64,000 nt of DNA from NCBI RefSeq assembly GCF_030690345.1, contig NZ_JAUYGV010000007.1, positions 558,001 to 622,000 of the forward strand. Direction: 5' to 3'. The first letter of the stretch is position 1. Every line of letters starts with the position of its first letter. The translations under genes were made by a program, and so were the position numbers. The notes below the pieces were generated by a model. It saw only the letters and a list, made by a program, of their open reading frames with translations. It was not told the origin of the DNA and made no database searches. The DNA comes from Rheinheimera sp. (GTDB lineage Bacteria > Pseudomonadota > Gammaproteobacteria > Enterobacterales > Alteromonadaceae). Shown here piece after piece: positions 42,280 through 51,753 of this stretch.

Positions 42280-44595
42280 ATGTTAGTGCTGTTAATATTA
42301 GTTGTTGCTGTGGCGATTATATTGGGTGTTGGTGATATTCGCCGTAACCTGATAACCAAGCCGGTTTTTGCTATGTTTAAAAAAATCCTGCCACCGCTCT
42401 CGGATACCGAGCGTGAAGCGATGGAAGCCGGTGATGTGTGGTGGGATGGCGAACTGTTTAAAGGTAAGCCGGACTGGCACAAGCTGCACAGCTTCCCCAA
42501 AGCAGAATTAAATGCCGACGAACAGGCGTTTATGGATAATCAGGTAGAAACCCTGCTACAAATGCTGGATGACTACAAGATTGTGCAGGAACAGCGCGAC
42601 TTACCCAAAGAAGTATGGGATTTTCTAAAGCGAGAAGGTTTCTTCGCGATGATTATTCCTAAATCCTATGGCGGCCGTGAATTTTCTGCCATCGCTAACT
42701 CCACCATTGTATCGCGCATTGCTACCCGCAGTTTAACCGCCGCGGTAACGGTAATGGTGCCTAATTCGTTAGGCCCGGGCGAGCTGTTAATGCACTATGG
42801 CACCCAAGAGCAGAAAGATTTCTGGTTGCCAACCTTAGCTAACGGTACCGATGTGCCGTGTTTTGCTCTGACCGGGCCTGAAGCCGGCTCTGACGCCGGC
42901 GGTATTCCGGATACCGGCGTGGTGTGTAAAGGTGAGTTTGAAGGTAAAGAAGTTACCGGGATCCGTTTAAACTGGGATAAGCGCTACATTACCCTGGCAC
43001 CGGTAGCAACCGTATTGGGCCTGGCATTTAAGCTGTATGACCCGGAGCAACTGCTTGGCGATAAAGAAGAGTTGGGTATTACCTGTGCGCTTATTCCTAC
43101 CAGCCATAAAGGCGTAGAAATTGGTGATCGGCACTTTCCGATGAATATGGCCTTTATGAACGGTACTACCTACGGTAAAGACGTCTTTATTCCGCTGGAG
43201 TGGATTATCGGTGGTCCGGATTACGCCGGCCGTGGCTGGCGCATGCTGGTAGAGTGTTTGTCGGCAGGGCGTGGTATCAGCTTGCCGGCATTGGCCACTG
43301 CTACAGGGCACTTAGCCGCACGGATGACCGGTGCTTATGGCTATGTGCGCCAACAGTTTGGTATGTCTATCGGCAAGTTTGAAGGCGTGCAGGAGTCGCT
43401 GGCGCGTATCGGTGGTTTCACCTATAGCCTGGAAGCAATGCGGGTAATGACCGCCGGTGCTATCGACATGAAGTTAAGCCCAAGCGTGGTAACGGCCATT
43501 GCCAAGTACCATATGACAGAGATGTCGCGCACCTTAATGAATGATGCCTTTGATATTCATGCCGGCCGCGCTATTCAGGTTGGGCCGAAGAATTATCTGG
43601 CACATGGCTATATGGGGATTCCTATTTCGATCACGGTAGAAGGGGCTAATATTTTAACCCGTAACCTGATGATTTTTGGCCAGGGCGCAACGCGCTGCCA
43701 CCCCTATGTGTTGGCAGAGCTGGAAGCTGCGGCTAACCCGGATGCAGAGCAGGGCTTAAAGCAGTTTGATAACCTGTTGCTGAAGCATATTGGCTTTGCT
43801 ATCGGTAATACCTTTGGTGCGCTGTGGCAGGGGTTAACGGCTGCAGCCTTTAACTCTGCCCCGGTATCGGGTGAAACCGCTAAATATTACAAACAGTTAA
43901 GCCGTATGAGCCGTGGTTTGGCATTAAGTGCGGATTTCTCCATGCTGATTTTAGGCGGCGAGTTAAAGCGCCGTGAAATGCTGTCGGCCCGCTTAGGTGA
44001 TGTGCTAAGCCAGTTGTATATTGCCTCAGCAGTGCTGAAATTTTATGAAGACAATGGCCGCCAGCAATGTGACCTGCCGTTTGTGCATTACAGCCTGCAG
44101 CGCGCGCTGTTCGATATTGGCCGTGCCTTTGATGGTTTCTTTGCCAACTTCCCGAACCGGGTGGTGGCGCGGTTATTAAAAACGCTGATCTTCCCGTTCG
44201 GTATTGGTTACAAGATGCCAAATGATGACACCGCAATTCAAATTTGCGAAGCGCTGTCTAAGCCTGGTGTAGTGCGTGACCGCTTAACCCACCTGTGTTA
44301 TATCGGCGCAGATGAAAATGACGCCACCGGGTTAATGGAGAGTGCTTTTGTCGCTATGCACGCAGCACAGCCGCTGATGAAGAGAATATACCAGGCTCAG
44401 CGCGAAGGTAAACTGGCGCGTAAACAGCCGTTGGTGCAAACCATAGAGCAGGCTTTAGCTGCGCAGGTAATCAGCGCAGCAGAAGCAGAGCAACTGACGA
44501 AGATGAACACACTGCGTTTTAGCGCCATCAGTGTTGACAGTTTTAAGCCGGGTGAGTTGGATGCTATGGCGATAGCCTCTGCTGACGCCGCTTAA
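42280..44595 (+). CDS. fadE: Acyl-CoA dehydrogenase FadE
   Basis: Start ATG 42280 follows GAAGGAAGG overlapping the end of psrA. The 771-residue product has an N-terminal membrane helix (MLVLLILVVAVAIILGVGD), as E. coli FadE does. The acyl-CoA dehydrogenase core has FALTGPEAGSDAGGIPDTG (FAD/substrate loop), LNWDKRYITLAPVATVLG, MRVMTAGAIDM and VTAIAKYHMTEMSRTLMNDAFDIHAGRA, plus the long FadE-specific C-terminal domain. It carries out the first, rate-limiting oxidation in fatty-acid degradation at the inner membrane. A strong terminator follows. Confidence 0.95.
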   Translation: MLVLLILVVAVAIILGVGDIRRNLITKPVFAMFKKILPPLSDTEREAMEAGDVWWDGELFKGKPDWHKLHSFPKAELNADEQAFMDNQVETLLQMLDDYKIVQEQRDLPKEVWDFLKREGFFAMIIPKSYGGREFSAIANSTIVSRIATRSLTAAVTVMVPNSLGPGELLMHYGTQEQKDFWLPTLANGTDVPCFALTGPEAGSDAGGIPDTGVVCKGEFEGKEVTGIRLNWDKRYITLAPVATVLGLAFKLYDPEQLLGDKEELGITCALIPTSHKGVEIGDRHFPMNMAFMNGTTYGKDVFIPLEWIIGGPDYAGRGWRMLVECLSAGRGISLPALATATGHLAARMTGAYGYVRQQFGMSIGKFEGVQESLARIGGFTYSLEAMRVMTAGAIDMKLSPSVVTAIAKYHMTEMSRTLMNDAFDIHAGRAIQVGPKNYLAHGYMGIPISITVEGANILTRNLMIFGQGATRCHPYVLAELEAAANPDAEQGLKQFDNLLLKHIGFAIGNTFGALWQGLTAAAFNSAPVSGETAKYYKQLSRMSRGLALSADFSMLILGGELKRREMLSARLGDVLSQLYIASAVLKFYEDNGRQQCDLPFVHYSLQRALFDIGRAFDGFFANFPNRVVARLLKTLIFPFGIGYKMPNDDTAIQICEALSKPGVVRDRLTHLCYIGADENDATGLMESAFVAMHAAQPLMKRIYQAQREGKLARKQPLVQTIEQALAAQVISAAEAEQLTKMNTLRFSAISVDSFKPGELDAMAIASADAA

Positions 44596-44611
44596 ACAAC
44601 TTGCTACACTC

Positions 44612-44649
44612 AAACGCCGGCCGGGTTTTCGCTCTGCCGGCGTTTTTTT
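44612..44649 (+). terminator. Terminator of the psrA-fadE unit
   Basis: AAACGCCGGC and GCCGGCGTTT separated by a 14-base loop, followed by a run of Ts; 17 bases after the fadE stop. Confidence 0.92.
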
Positions 44650-44666
44650 GTTTTTAAGGAATAATA

Positions 44667-45161
44667 ATGTCAGCAGATATCACATTACGTTTAGCCACAG
44701 AGCAAGATATACCAACCATATTGGCATTTATTCAGGGCCTGGCAGAATATGAAAAACTGGCCGATCAGGTGGTGGCCACGGAAGATAAGCTGCGTGCCAG
44801 CTTATTTGGCGCTAAACCCTATGCTGAAGTGGTGATTGCCGAATATCAGCACCAGCCGGCCGGCTTTGCGCTGTTCTTCCATAATTACTCAACCTTTCTT
44901 GCTAAACCCGGTATCTATCTGGAAGACTTATTTGTATTGCCGTCTCATCGTGGCCGGGGCTTGGGCAAGTTGCTGCTCAGCTATCTGGCGAAGCTGGCAG
45001 TAGAACGTGACTGCGGTCGTTTGGAATGGTCAGTACTGGATTGGAACCAGCCGGCGATCGATTTTTATCAGGCGCAGGGCGCTACTATGCTGCACGACTG
45101 GCGTATTAACCGTGTAACAGGGCCGCAATTGCAGCAATTGGCGCAGCAGTATACTGACTGA
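44667..45161 (+). CDS. GNAT N-acetyltransferase (diamine acetyltransferase-like)
   Basis: A 164-residue single-domain GNAT protein: ITLRLATEQDIPTILAFIQGLAEYEKLADQV at the start, then YLEDLFVLPSHRGRGLGKLLLSYLAKLA (motif A with the acetyl-CoA RGxGxG loop) and RLEWSVLDWNQPAIDFYQAQGA (motif B). The YLEDLFV and WSVLDWN segments resemble spermidine/spermine and thialysine acetyltransferases (SAT group), so a small amine substrate is likely. AAGGAATAATA precedes the ATG. It stands alone, bounded by the fadE terminator upstream. Confidence 0.87.
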   Translation: MSADITLRLATEQDIPTILAFIQGLAEYEKLADQVVATEDKLRASLFGAKPYAEVVIAEYQHQPAGFALFFHNYSTFLAKPGIYLEDLFVLPSHRGRGLGKLLLSYLAKLAVERDCGRLEWSVLDWNQPAIDFYQAQGATMLHDWRINRVTGPQLQQLAQQYTD

Positions 45162-45287
45162 ATTATAGTGTTTGGCTGCTGCCGCTAAAATAAGCGCTAT
45201 TCGTTGTGGCAACTCACCTAACTCAGTCTAAGCTATGTAGAGTTGATTCTCTCTTACGCTATAGCCTGCAGGTTTACGGGGTGTATT

Positions 45288-46148
45288 ATGAAACGTTTAA
45301 AAGCGCTGGCAGATAAGCCTATTATTGGTGGTGTGGTAAAAAAAGCCATGGCATCGCTGGCCAGTAATGATGCAAAGACTATCTCCGAGCACTTTTCGCA
45401 GTACCTGAAACCGCAAATTGCCGGCACTGACGAGTTACGGCATGAGGTATACAGGTTGCGTCACAATGTGTACTGTGAAGAGTTGCATTTTGAAGATGTG
45501 AAAGAAACCTATGAAGAAAGTGACGAGTTTGATTTAAGGGCAATTCATTGTTTTGTCCGCCATATCAGCTCAAGTAATTTGGCCGGAACTGTACGTCTTA
45601 TTACCTCGGCGCATAGCGATGAATTATTGCCGATAGAGCAGTTTTGTTCCCATGCGCTTACTGATCCTAATCTGTCACCCGGCGATTTTGGCAGGCATGA
45701 AATTTGTGAGATTTCCAGATTGGCAGTGCCTGCTGAATTCAGAAAACGTGAGGTTGATAAATTTGCCGGTGCGGCAACAGGGGTTATTAACGAAAAACGC
45801 TATTCCGAAAAAGAGCTACGTTGTTTTCCGTATATTGCGGTATGCCTGTACTTGTCAGCTGCAGCTATGTCATTAAAAACAAAGCGATTTCATGTTTTTG
45901 TGATGATGGAGCCACGGTTGGCTCGCAGCCTGTCATTTGTCGGCATTATGTTCCGGCAACTAGGGGCTGCTATTGAGTTTCATGGCAAGCGTGCACCTTA
46001 TTATGTTGATTCGCGTGAGCTAAAGCGAACTCTTAGCCCTGGCTACCTTAAACTGTTGCATGCGATGGAAAAATCATTGTTTGATAATGTTCCTGCAATG
46101 CCTTCTCAGCAACAGCTGCCGCAAGGCAACGTCATAATGGTGCGATAG
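45288..46148 (+). CDS. PEP-CTERM/exosortase system-associated acyltransferase (LuxI-like)
   Basis: The start is ATG 45288 (286 residues); the longer frame uses TTG 45243 with no ribosome site. The core matches the exosortase-associated acyltransferase family, which shares the GNAT-like fold of N-acyl-homoserine-lactone and N-acyl amino acid synthases. Signatures are ELRHEVYRLRHNVYCEELHFED, FDLRAIHCFVRH, LAGTVRLITSAHSDELLPIEQFC and HEICEISRLAVPAEFRKRE. Such enzymes probably transfer an acyl group from ACP or CoA to an amine. The FAD oxidoreductase gene follows after eight bases, so the two form an operon at the edge of the XrtA locus. Confidence 0.87.
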   Translation: MKRLKALADKPIIGGVVKKAMASLASNDAKTISEHFSQYLKPQIAGTDELRHEVYRLRHNVYCEELHFEDVKETYEESDEFDLRAIHCFVRHISSSNLAGTVRLITSAHSDELLPIEQFCSHALTDPNLSPGDFGRHEICEISRLAVPAEFRKREVDKFAGAATGVINEKRYSEKELRCFPYIAVCLYLSAAAMSLKTKRFHVFVMMEPRLARSLSFVGIMFRQLGAAIEFHGKRAPYYVDSRELKRTLSPGYLKLLHAMEKSLFDNVPAMPSQQQLPQGNVIMVR

Positions 46149-46156
46149 AGCCGCAG

Positions 46157-47812
46157 ATGAAGACAGCTATTGTTGAAAATATTACAAAGGTATTGAGCAA
46201 ACACAGCAGTATCATCACCCAAGATGACCGTTTACAAGCGTATCGCGCGAATTGTGAGGGCTTTGATAACCAAACGGGTTGCGTTATCAAAATTGGCTGC
46301 ACAGATGACATTCGACAGGTGCTGCAGTTGGCAACCCGTTGTGCGGATGACGTTGAACTGGCATTCAGTGTTTGCCCAATCAGTACCGGACAAAATTGGG
46401 GCTATGGCTCTGGCGGAGCCAATGCGGCGGACAGCATCGTGCTCGATTTATCCGCCCTGGCAAGTATCACCATAAACAGTGAGACTCTGGGCATTGTAAC
46501 TGTGCAGCCTGGCGTTACCCAGCAAATGCTATATGATGAATTGCTGCTACGGCAACTGGACTTTATGGTGCCGGTTACCGGAGCAGGGCCCAGTTGCAGT
46601 ATCCTTGCCAACGCACTGGAGCGTGGTTATGGCATAACTCCTTTTACCGATCATTTTGCCGCAGTAAACAGCATTAAAGGTTATCTTGCAGATGGTTCTT
46701 TCTATCAGTCACCGATATCTGAGTTGGATAAATCAGGAACAGATTTTATCGACAAAACCTATAAATATGGCATCGGGCCTTATATTGACGGCTTGTTTAC
46801 CCAGTCCGGCTTTGCTGTTGTCACCGAAATCACGATCAGACTAAAACGTCGAACCGCTGCATTTGATTCATTTTATGTCCAATTCAGACAAGATGAGGAC
46901 TTTGAACAGGCACAAGCTGTGGCGTTTAAGATACTGCAATTGCTTGATGGTGTTGTCGGCTCAGTAAATATTATGGATCAAAGGCGTTTGTTATCGATGA
47001 TGGCAGACAATCCGAATGGCAGGGCAAAACACCTTGCGATGTCTGCGGCACAAGTAGCGGAACTGTCAAAGCGATACGATACACCCGGTTGGATGCTGGT
47101 TGGTACTTTATATGGTCAGCCATCTATTGTGAAAGCTGCCAGAAAAGAAATTAAAGGTTTTGTTGGCAGTAGTGCAAAGCGGTTGATCTTTTCCGGGGGG
47201 GCTTTGCTGCGTGTAGCCAGGGCTGTACTTTATATCACGCCGGACAGCTGGTTAAGCGGTGTTCGTGCCATGCTGAAATCTTTGGATATGGGCATTGAAA
47301 TAATGCAGGGTAAACCTAATCAGGTCGCTTTACCGCTGGCTTATTGGCGCAATCCTGAATACAAGCCCGGAACTGCATTGCATCCTGCTAAAGATGGTTG
47401 TGGCTTGTTATGGTATGCACCACTGATTCCGATGCACGCCGCTACGATGCGCCAGTTTATCAATATGGTTCGGCAAATATGCCCCAGGTATGGTATTGAA
47501 CCCATGATCACCTTTACCAGCCTGAAATACGATACGGTAGACAGCACTATACCAATCGTCTTTAACCGGAAAGACCCGACAGCGGTTGAGCAAGCCCGGC
47601 AATGTTTAGACGAACTTGTCAGTACCGGGCTAGGTTACGGCTGGGTGCCTTACCGGCTGAATTTACGCCAGCAGCGAGAGCTGTTAAACGCTAACTCTGC
47701 ATATTGGCAAACGGTGCAGAAACTTAAGCTGGCGATAGATCCAAAAAATATTATTAATCCGGGCCGGTATCAACCGGCTTACTTTAACCATGAACAAAAA
47801 AAGCCCCTGTAA
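46157..47812 (+). CDS. FAD-linked oxidoreductase, vanillyl-alcohol oxidase / p-cresol methylhydroxylase type
   Basis: A 551-residue flavoprotein. The FAD-binding PCMH-type domain has VCPISTGQNWGYGSGGANAADSIVLDLSAL (pyrophosphate loop), TVQPGVTQQMLYDELL, VPVTGAGPSCSILANALERGYG and KYGIGPYIDGLFTQSGFAVVTEIT. The cap domain has GCGLLWYAPLIPMHAATMRQF and ends KLAIDPKNIINPGRYQP, as in 4-phenol-oxidising VAO-family enzymes. These oxidise para-substituted phenols, though the true substrate here is open. Such an oxidase next to an exosortase acyltransferase is not a pairing I recognise. Its TAA lies inside the stem-loop of the terminator at 47794-47825. Confidence 0.85.
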   Translation: MKTAIVENITKVLSKHSSIITQDDRLQAYRANCEGFDNQTGCVIKIGCTDDIRQVLQLATRCADDVELAFSVCPISTGQNWGYGSGGANAADSIVLDLSALASITINSETLGIVTVQPGVTQQMLYDELLLRQLDFMVPVTGAGPSCSILANALERGYGITPFTDHFAAVNSIKGYLADGSFYQSPISELDKSGTDFIDKTYKYGIGPYIDGLFTQSGFAVVTEITIRLKRRTAAFDSFYVQFRQDEDFEQAQAVAFKILQLLDGVVGSVNIMDQRRLLSMMADNPNGRAKHLAMSAAQVAELSKRYDTPGWMLVGTLYGQPSIVKAARKEIKGFVGSSAKRLIFSGGALLRVARAVLYITPDSWLSGVRAMLKSLDMGIEIMQGKPNQVALPLAYWRNPEYKPGTALHPAKDGCGLLWYAPLIPMHAATMRQFINMVRQICPRYGIEPMITFTSLKYDTVDSTIPIVFNRKDPTAVEQARQCLDELVSTGLGYGWVPYRLNLRQQRELLNANSAYWQTVQKLKLAIDPKNIINPGRYQPAYFNHEQKKPL

Positions 47813-47825
47813 GAACAGGGGCTTT
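47794..47825 (-). terminator. Terminator shared by convergent FAD-oxidoreductase and PEP-CTERM genes
   Basis: AAGCCCCTGT (47801-47810) pairs with ACAGGGGCTT (47815-47824). Read leftward it is followed by a run of seven Ts, so it ends the PEP-CTERM transcript well; rightward only a short T tract follows. The stop codon of the oxidoreductase (47810-47812) starts at the end of the stem and runs into the loop. Confidence 0.88.
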
Positions 47826-47850
47826 GTACTAAAAACTTAATACTATACTT

Positions 47851-48720
47851 TTATGCTGCTTTTTTCCGCATAACACCTAAACCAACTAATCCGGCACCAA
47901 ACAGGAACAGAATACCAGGTTCCGGAATAGTATTGGCTAACACACTGCCATTACCGCCACCAGAGAATCTGGAGTTTAAGTTGATGTTTTGAAAGTCGGT
48001 ACCAAAGAAAGCACTACCGTTATAGCTCATTTGCTGAGGATCGAAGTTGGCTGCGGCCAAGCCACCAATGATATCAAAGGTTGCAGCAACAAAACCTGAA
48101 CCGATGCCGCCACCAGGAGCTAACGACAGGAATTCAAATGAGGTAAAAGCTAAATCTAACCAGATATTACCGTTAAGCGAAGCAGCAGTCATCGTTGCGG
48201 CGTTGCCGGTTGTAACCGGTACGCTGAAATCATTGTTGAAATCGACATAGATCCGCGCCCAGGCATTGGACACATCAAAAGTGAGGTCATCAAACAATTC
48301 AATCCCACCGAATGCGTAGGTTAGTTCACAGCCAGGACAAAAGCTGCCGGCATTACCGCCGGTTACGCTATCTACCACAACGTCGTTTGAAGGGTTGTTC
48401 AACTGATAAAATTCGCCCGCACCGCTAAGATAGTAGCCGGTAGATGCACCACCGCCACCACCGCCACCACCGGCAGCTAATACTTCGCCCAAGGTAGCAG
48501 CTGTTGTTGCGCTGCCAAGAGAGCCTACAGCGTCGCTTGTTGTACTATACCACTGAGTAAAACTATGACGACCGATAAAATCCATTTCGGAAGCCGGCAT
48601 GCCACCATCTGTCCAATTGGGGTCCCACACAACGCCACCAACATTGATTTCACTTGCTTGTATGGCAAAACTGGACAGTGCGAGTGTGGAAGCACTTACC
48701 AGAGTTTTTAAATATTTCAT
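47851..48720 (-). CDS. PEP-CTERM sorting-domain protein (exosortase substrate)
   Basis: Start ATG 48720 follows AAGGAGCTCGTT, giving 289 residues. It has a signal peptide (MKYLKTLVSASTLALSSFAIQA), a beta-rich body with a run of eight glycines near residue 85, and one Cys pair (SFCPGCELTYAF). The textbook C-terminal tag is IPEPG, a hydrophobic helix (ILFLFGAGLVGLGV) and MRKKAA. Exosortase A is expected to cleave at the tag and release or anchor the protein for export with exopolysaccharide. The body has no recognised domain; it resembles secreted beta-sandwich PEP-CTERM proteins. No sigma-54 promoter was found in the 200-base AT-rich leader. Confidence 0.92.
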   Translation of the reverse strand: MKYLKTLVSASTLALSSFAIQASEINVGGVVWDPNWTDGGMPASEMDFIGRHSFTQWYSTTSDAVGSLGSATTAATLGEVLAAGGGGGGGGASTGYYLSGAGEFYQLNNPSNDVVVDSVTGGNAGSFCPGCELTYAFGGIELFDDLTFDVSNAWARIYVDFNNDFSVPVTTGNAATMTAASLNGNIWLDLAFTSFEFLSLAPGGGIGSGFVAATFDIIGGLAAANFDPQQMSYNGSAFFGTDFQNINLNSRFSGGGNGSVLANTIPEPGILFLFGAGLVGLGVMRKKAA

Positions 48721-48923
48721 AACGAGCTCCTTGTTATACATATAAAGTTACAACACTATTACTTTAAGCATTATCTATGCCTACTTTTTTAAATGCATAA
48801 TGTGTTGATTTTCATGTTTATTTTTTTATTGCCTAATAGTTCTTAACAGGTCATGTAAAAAAATCTGACAAGAAAGCCGGTATGAAATTATATTTTCCAA
48901 GCGTCTGCTTTTTAAGGGGGCGT

Positions 48924-48963
48924 AACCTCAGGCCCTTGCCAGTACTGGCAAGGGCCTGAGGTT
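48924..48963. repeat. 40-base perfect palindrome at the prsT stop codon
   Basis: The left arm AACCTCAGGCCCTTGCCAGT (48924-48943) is followed immediately by its exact reverse complement (48944-48963); there is no spacer or mismatch. The last base overlaps the prsT stop codon. Neither side has a real T-run (TT only), so it is an atypical terminator at best. It could stabilise the 3' end of the prsT message or serve as a protein-binding or recombination site. Confidence 0.85.
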
Positions 48964-51722
48964 TATTGCAAGTGAGACTGCAGTTCATTTTTCCGCGCGA
49001 TCAGTTCAGGATTATCACTGCTTATTGTTGTAAGCAGTGATTTCGCCTGACCATACTGTGCAGTTTTTATCAATAACTCAGCATAGTTTAACTGTACTTC
49101 TGCATTTTTCGGACGTAGTGCCAGAGATTGTTCAAACTGTTGTTTTGCTTCGCTATATTTACCGAGAGCCAGCAATATTTTGCCGTAAGTGTCCAAAATA
49201 TCCGGTTGCCTTGCGTTCAGTTTAACGGCTCTTTCGGCATATACTAATGCTTCCTCCGCTTTCCCTGTTTGCAATAATAGCCAGGCATAATTATTAAGGG
49301 AGATAATATTATCCGGCTGCTCACTGGTCAGTTGCTGGTATATAGCCAGGGCTTTGCTGATATCATCTTGCATTAATAAATTAGCGTAAAATGTGCGTAA
49401 CGCTCTGTTTTCACCATGCTTTTCAATGTGCTCTTCTATGAAGGTAACGGCTTTTCGATAGGACACATCCTTTGAATAGGCTTCGGCTATTGCTATTGCA
49501 GTTGTCGCAGAGGGAGTAAGGTTGTACGAGCTTAATAATGTCGTGCGCCCTGGTGTCAGTTGACCGTCTAATAGTTGTATCCTGCCTTTATGGAACAGCA
49601 TTTCCGCGCTTCCGGCTGATTCCGGTGGTAATTGAGCATAAGTTGCCATTGCCCCTGCATAGTCTTTTTCGTCTGCTTGTGTCAGCATTTTTACTTTGAG
49701 CAGTGCAGGGTGATTAGTATGAAATTTAAGAGCATTATCTACTACTCTGATGGATTCGTTAGAGCGATTCGCTGTGGAGAGCAGACTTGCATAAGTCAAA
49801 GCCGCTTTGAGGCTTTTATTGTCATCATTGAACCAACGCTGGGCTAAGTTAAGAGCGGGCTCTTCCTGCCGTTGTGTTAAATAAGCATCTATCATCAAAC
49901 TATAAAATGCCGGAATTAAAGTTTGTTGCGTATCGGCAAGGGGCTCCAGTAGGGATATAACCTCGCCAGAACGTTGATTAGATTGATAAATATTTGCTAA
50001 CAGTAGTCTTAACTGTAAATTGTCGGGGTAAGCTTTTTGTGATTTCTCGATAAGCGCTATGGCAGTGTCAGGGGTTCCTTTACGGTTTTGCGACGCATAG
50101 TAGCTAGCCAGAGCAGGTTGGTAATCAGGCTGAGTATCTATAGCCTTTAGCAAATAGGCTTCAGCTTTATCAGTTTCACCTTCTTTTTGTGCAACAGCAG
50201 CCAACATAAAGTGAGTAAAGACATTATTTGCATCAGCAGAGATGGCACTTTCAAGCATTGTTTTACCACTATCAAAATCTTGCTGTATCAGGTAAACAAG
50301 TGCTTTCAGGTTGTAACCGGCTGCCCGGGTGTTGTCTTCTTTTAACCACTCGTCGGCAAGCTGCGTTGCCTTATCAAACTGGCGTAAGCGGATATAGTTG
50401 CCCGCCAGTATTAAACGTGTGTGGTGGTGCGATGGATCCAACCTGAGAGCTTGTTCCAAAGACGCTATTCCTGCCGCCTCCTGGCCGGTAATGCTAAGTT
50501 TTAATCTGCCCAAAGTATGCAGATTATCAGCATCCTCTGACACAATTTGCTGCTCATACTTGCTGATCAGTTCTTCTGCGGCGCTGCTGTTACCTGCTCT
50601 TAATAATGCCATTGCCGTTGTAGTAACCAGGTTTAAATCTTGCGCTGTAAACTTAGTGTCGGCCAATGAGTCTGCGGCTTCTGATGCTTCTCCGCTTTTG
50701 AGTTTTAATACTGAGTACAGACGATTTACCTCAGGTAGTTGAGGTAAATATTGGCTGATGGCAGACAGATGATTAAGGGCTTGCGCTTCCAGTCCGAGCT
50801 GATAATTAATTAATCCGGCAAGGACACGGTTTTGCACGGTATTTAACTTGGCACTGATAGCTTTATCAGAATGTTCTTTTGCAGTCTGATAGTTTTTCTT
50901 ATCGTACTCTACAACAGCCTGAAGATAATTTGTCAGTCCGTGTTCCGGTACTACTTTAAGCAACAGCTGCAGGTGCTTTTCGGCTGCAACAAGCTCATTT
51001 TGTTGTACTAAAGTTTGCGCTGTCAGCAAACGTACTTTTAACGCGTTTGGCATGTGTTCGAGGTAAATATGCAGTTTTTTCAGCGCATCTTCGGGCTGTG
51101 CGAGGATTAAAGTGCTGTGGGCATCCATCAGTAAGGCTTCGAAATATACAGGGCTATCGGCAGTAATTTGCTGAAGCTTTACCTGGGCATTGTCATAACG
51201 GCGCGCGTGCATTGATAACATTGCCTCAGAGAAAGCTTTGATATCGTTTTGTTCGGCCAGTAATAGTGAATCAAAGATCCCGATTGCCGAATCAATACCG
51301 CTAAGCTCTATTTCAGACAACCCTGTATACAACTGAATATAGTTTTTGGTTGGTGCTTCGAGAGCCTGGTGATCATCAGCGAAAGAAAGTATTTTTTGAT
51401 AATTTTCAGACAGATAAAAAGCACGAACCAATGGTAGTGCCAGTGACTCCGCGTTTGCTCCCAAAGATAAGGCTCTGGACAATTCTTTTTCGGCTGAGAC
51501 GGCATCGCCAATCTGTAAATACAGTTTGCCCAGTGTGAGACGGTAGTCAGCGTTGTCCGGCATTTGTAAAATGGCAGATTTTAATTCAATCACTGCCGCA
51601 TTGTACTGCTTAGTCTCAATGTAGTTCAGCGCATCGCCGTAGTGTTCCGTGGCATCTTTGCTGCCGCAGCCGCTGAGTAAAGCCAGTGCAATAGCACCGG
51701 CTAATATGGTGGTTTTTTTCAT
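48963..51722 (-). CDS. prsT: PEP-CTERM system TPR-repeat lipoprotein
   Basis: A 919-residue lipoprotein: signal MKKTTILAGAIALALLSGC with Gly at +2, followed by at least 20 tetratricopeptide-like repeats throughout (for example YNAAVIELKSAILQMPDNAD, GIASLEQALRLDPSHHHTRL, YSEAKQQFEQSLALRPKNAE). Length, lipoprotein start and context match PrsT, a hallmark of exosortase A loci. It is thought to act in the periplasm as a scaffold for export or sorting, like the TPR proteins of polysaccharide secretion. It is the last gene of the ACP-wecC-prsT unit, 31 bases after wecC. Confidence 0.93.
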   Translation of the reverse strand: MKKTTILAGAIALALLSGCGSKDATEHYGDALNYIETKQYNAAVIELKSAILQMPDNADYRLTLGKLYLQIGDAVSAEKELSRALSLGANAESLALPLVRAFYLSENYQKILSFADDHQALEAPTKNYIQLYTGLSEIELSGIDSAIGIFDSLLLAEQNDIKAFSEAMLSMHARRYDNAQVKLQQITADSPVYFEALLMDAHSTLILAQPEDALKKLHIYLEHMPNALKVRLLTAQTLVQQNELVAAEKHLQLLLKVVPEHGLTNYLQAVVEYDKKNYQTAKEHSDKAISAKLNTVQNRVLAGLINYQLGLEAQALNHLSAISQYLPQLPEVNRLYSVLKLKSGEASEAADSLADTKFTAQDLNLVTTTAMALLRAGNSSAAEELISKYEQQIVSEDADNLHTLGRLKLSITGQEAAGIASLEQALRLDPSHHHTRLILAGNYIRLRQFDKATQLADEWLKEDNTRAAGYNLKALVYLIQQDFDSGKTMLESAISADANNVFTHFMLAAVAQKEGETDKAEAYLLKAIDTQPDYQPALASYYASQNRKGTPDTAIALIEKSQKAYPDNLQLRLLLANIYQSNQRSGEVISLLEPLADTQQTLIPAFYSLMIDAYLTQRQEEPALNLAQRWFNDDNKSLKAALTYASLLSTANRSNESIRVVDNALKFHTNHPALLKVKMLTQADEKDYAGAMATYAQLPPESAGSAEMLFHKGRIQLLDGQLTPGRTTLLSSYNLTPSATTAIAIAEAYSKDVSYRKAVTFIEEHIEKHGENRALRTFYANLLMQDDISKALAIYQQLTSEQPDNIISLNNYAWLLLQTGKAEEALVYAERAVKLNARQPDILDTYGKILLALGKYSEAKQQFEQSLALRPKNAEVQLNYAELLIKTAQYGQAKSLLTTISSDNPELIARKNELQSHLQ

Positions 51723-51753
51723 CGTTACACTCCCTGTAGCTGTAAAGTCTCAG

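Noticed and set aside
48425-48480. Possible tandem repeat (ACC GCC triplets)
   Set aside because: It encodes the poly-glycine run of the PEP-CTERM protein; a coding low-complexity stretch, not a CRISPR or satellite array.
48924-48963. Calling the 40-base palindrome a Rho-independent terminator
   Set aside because: Only TT follows on either strand and there is no loop; kept as a repeat or palindrome instead.
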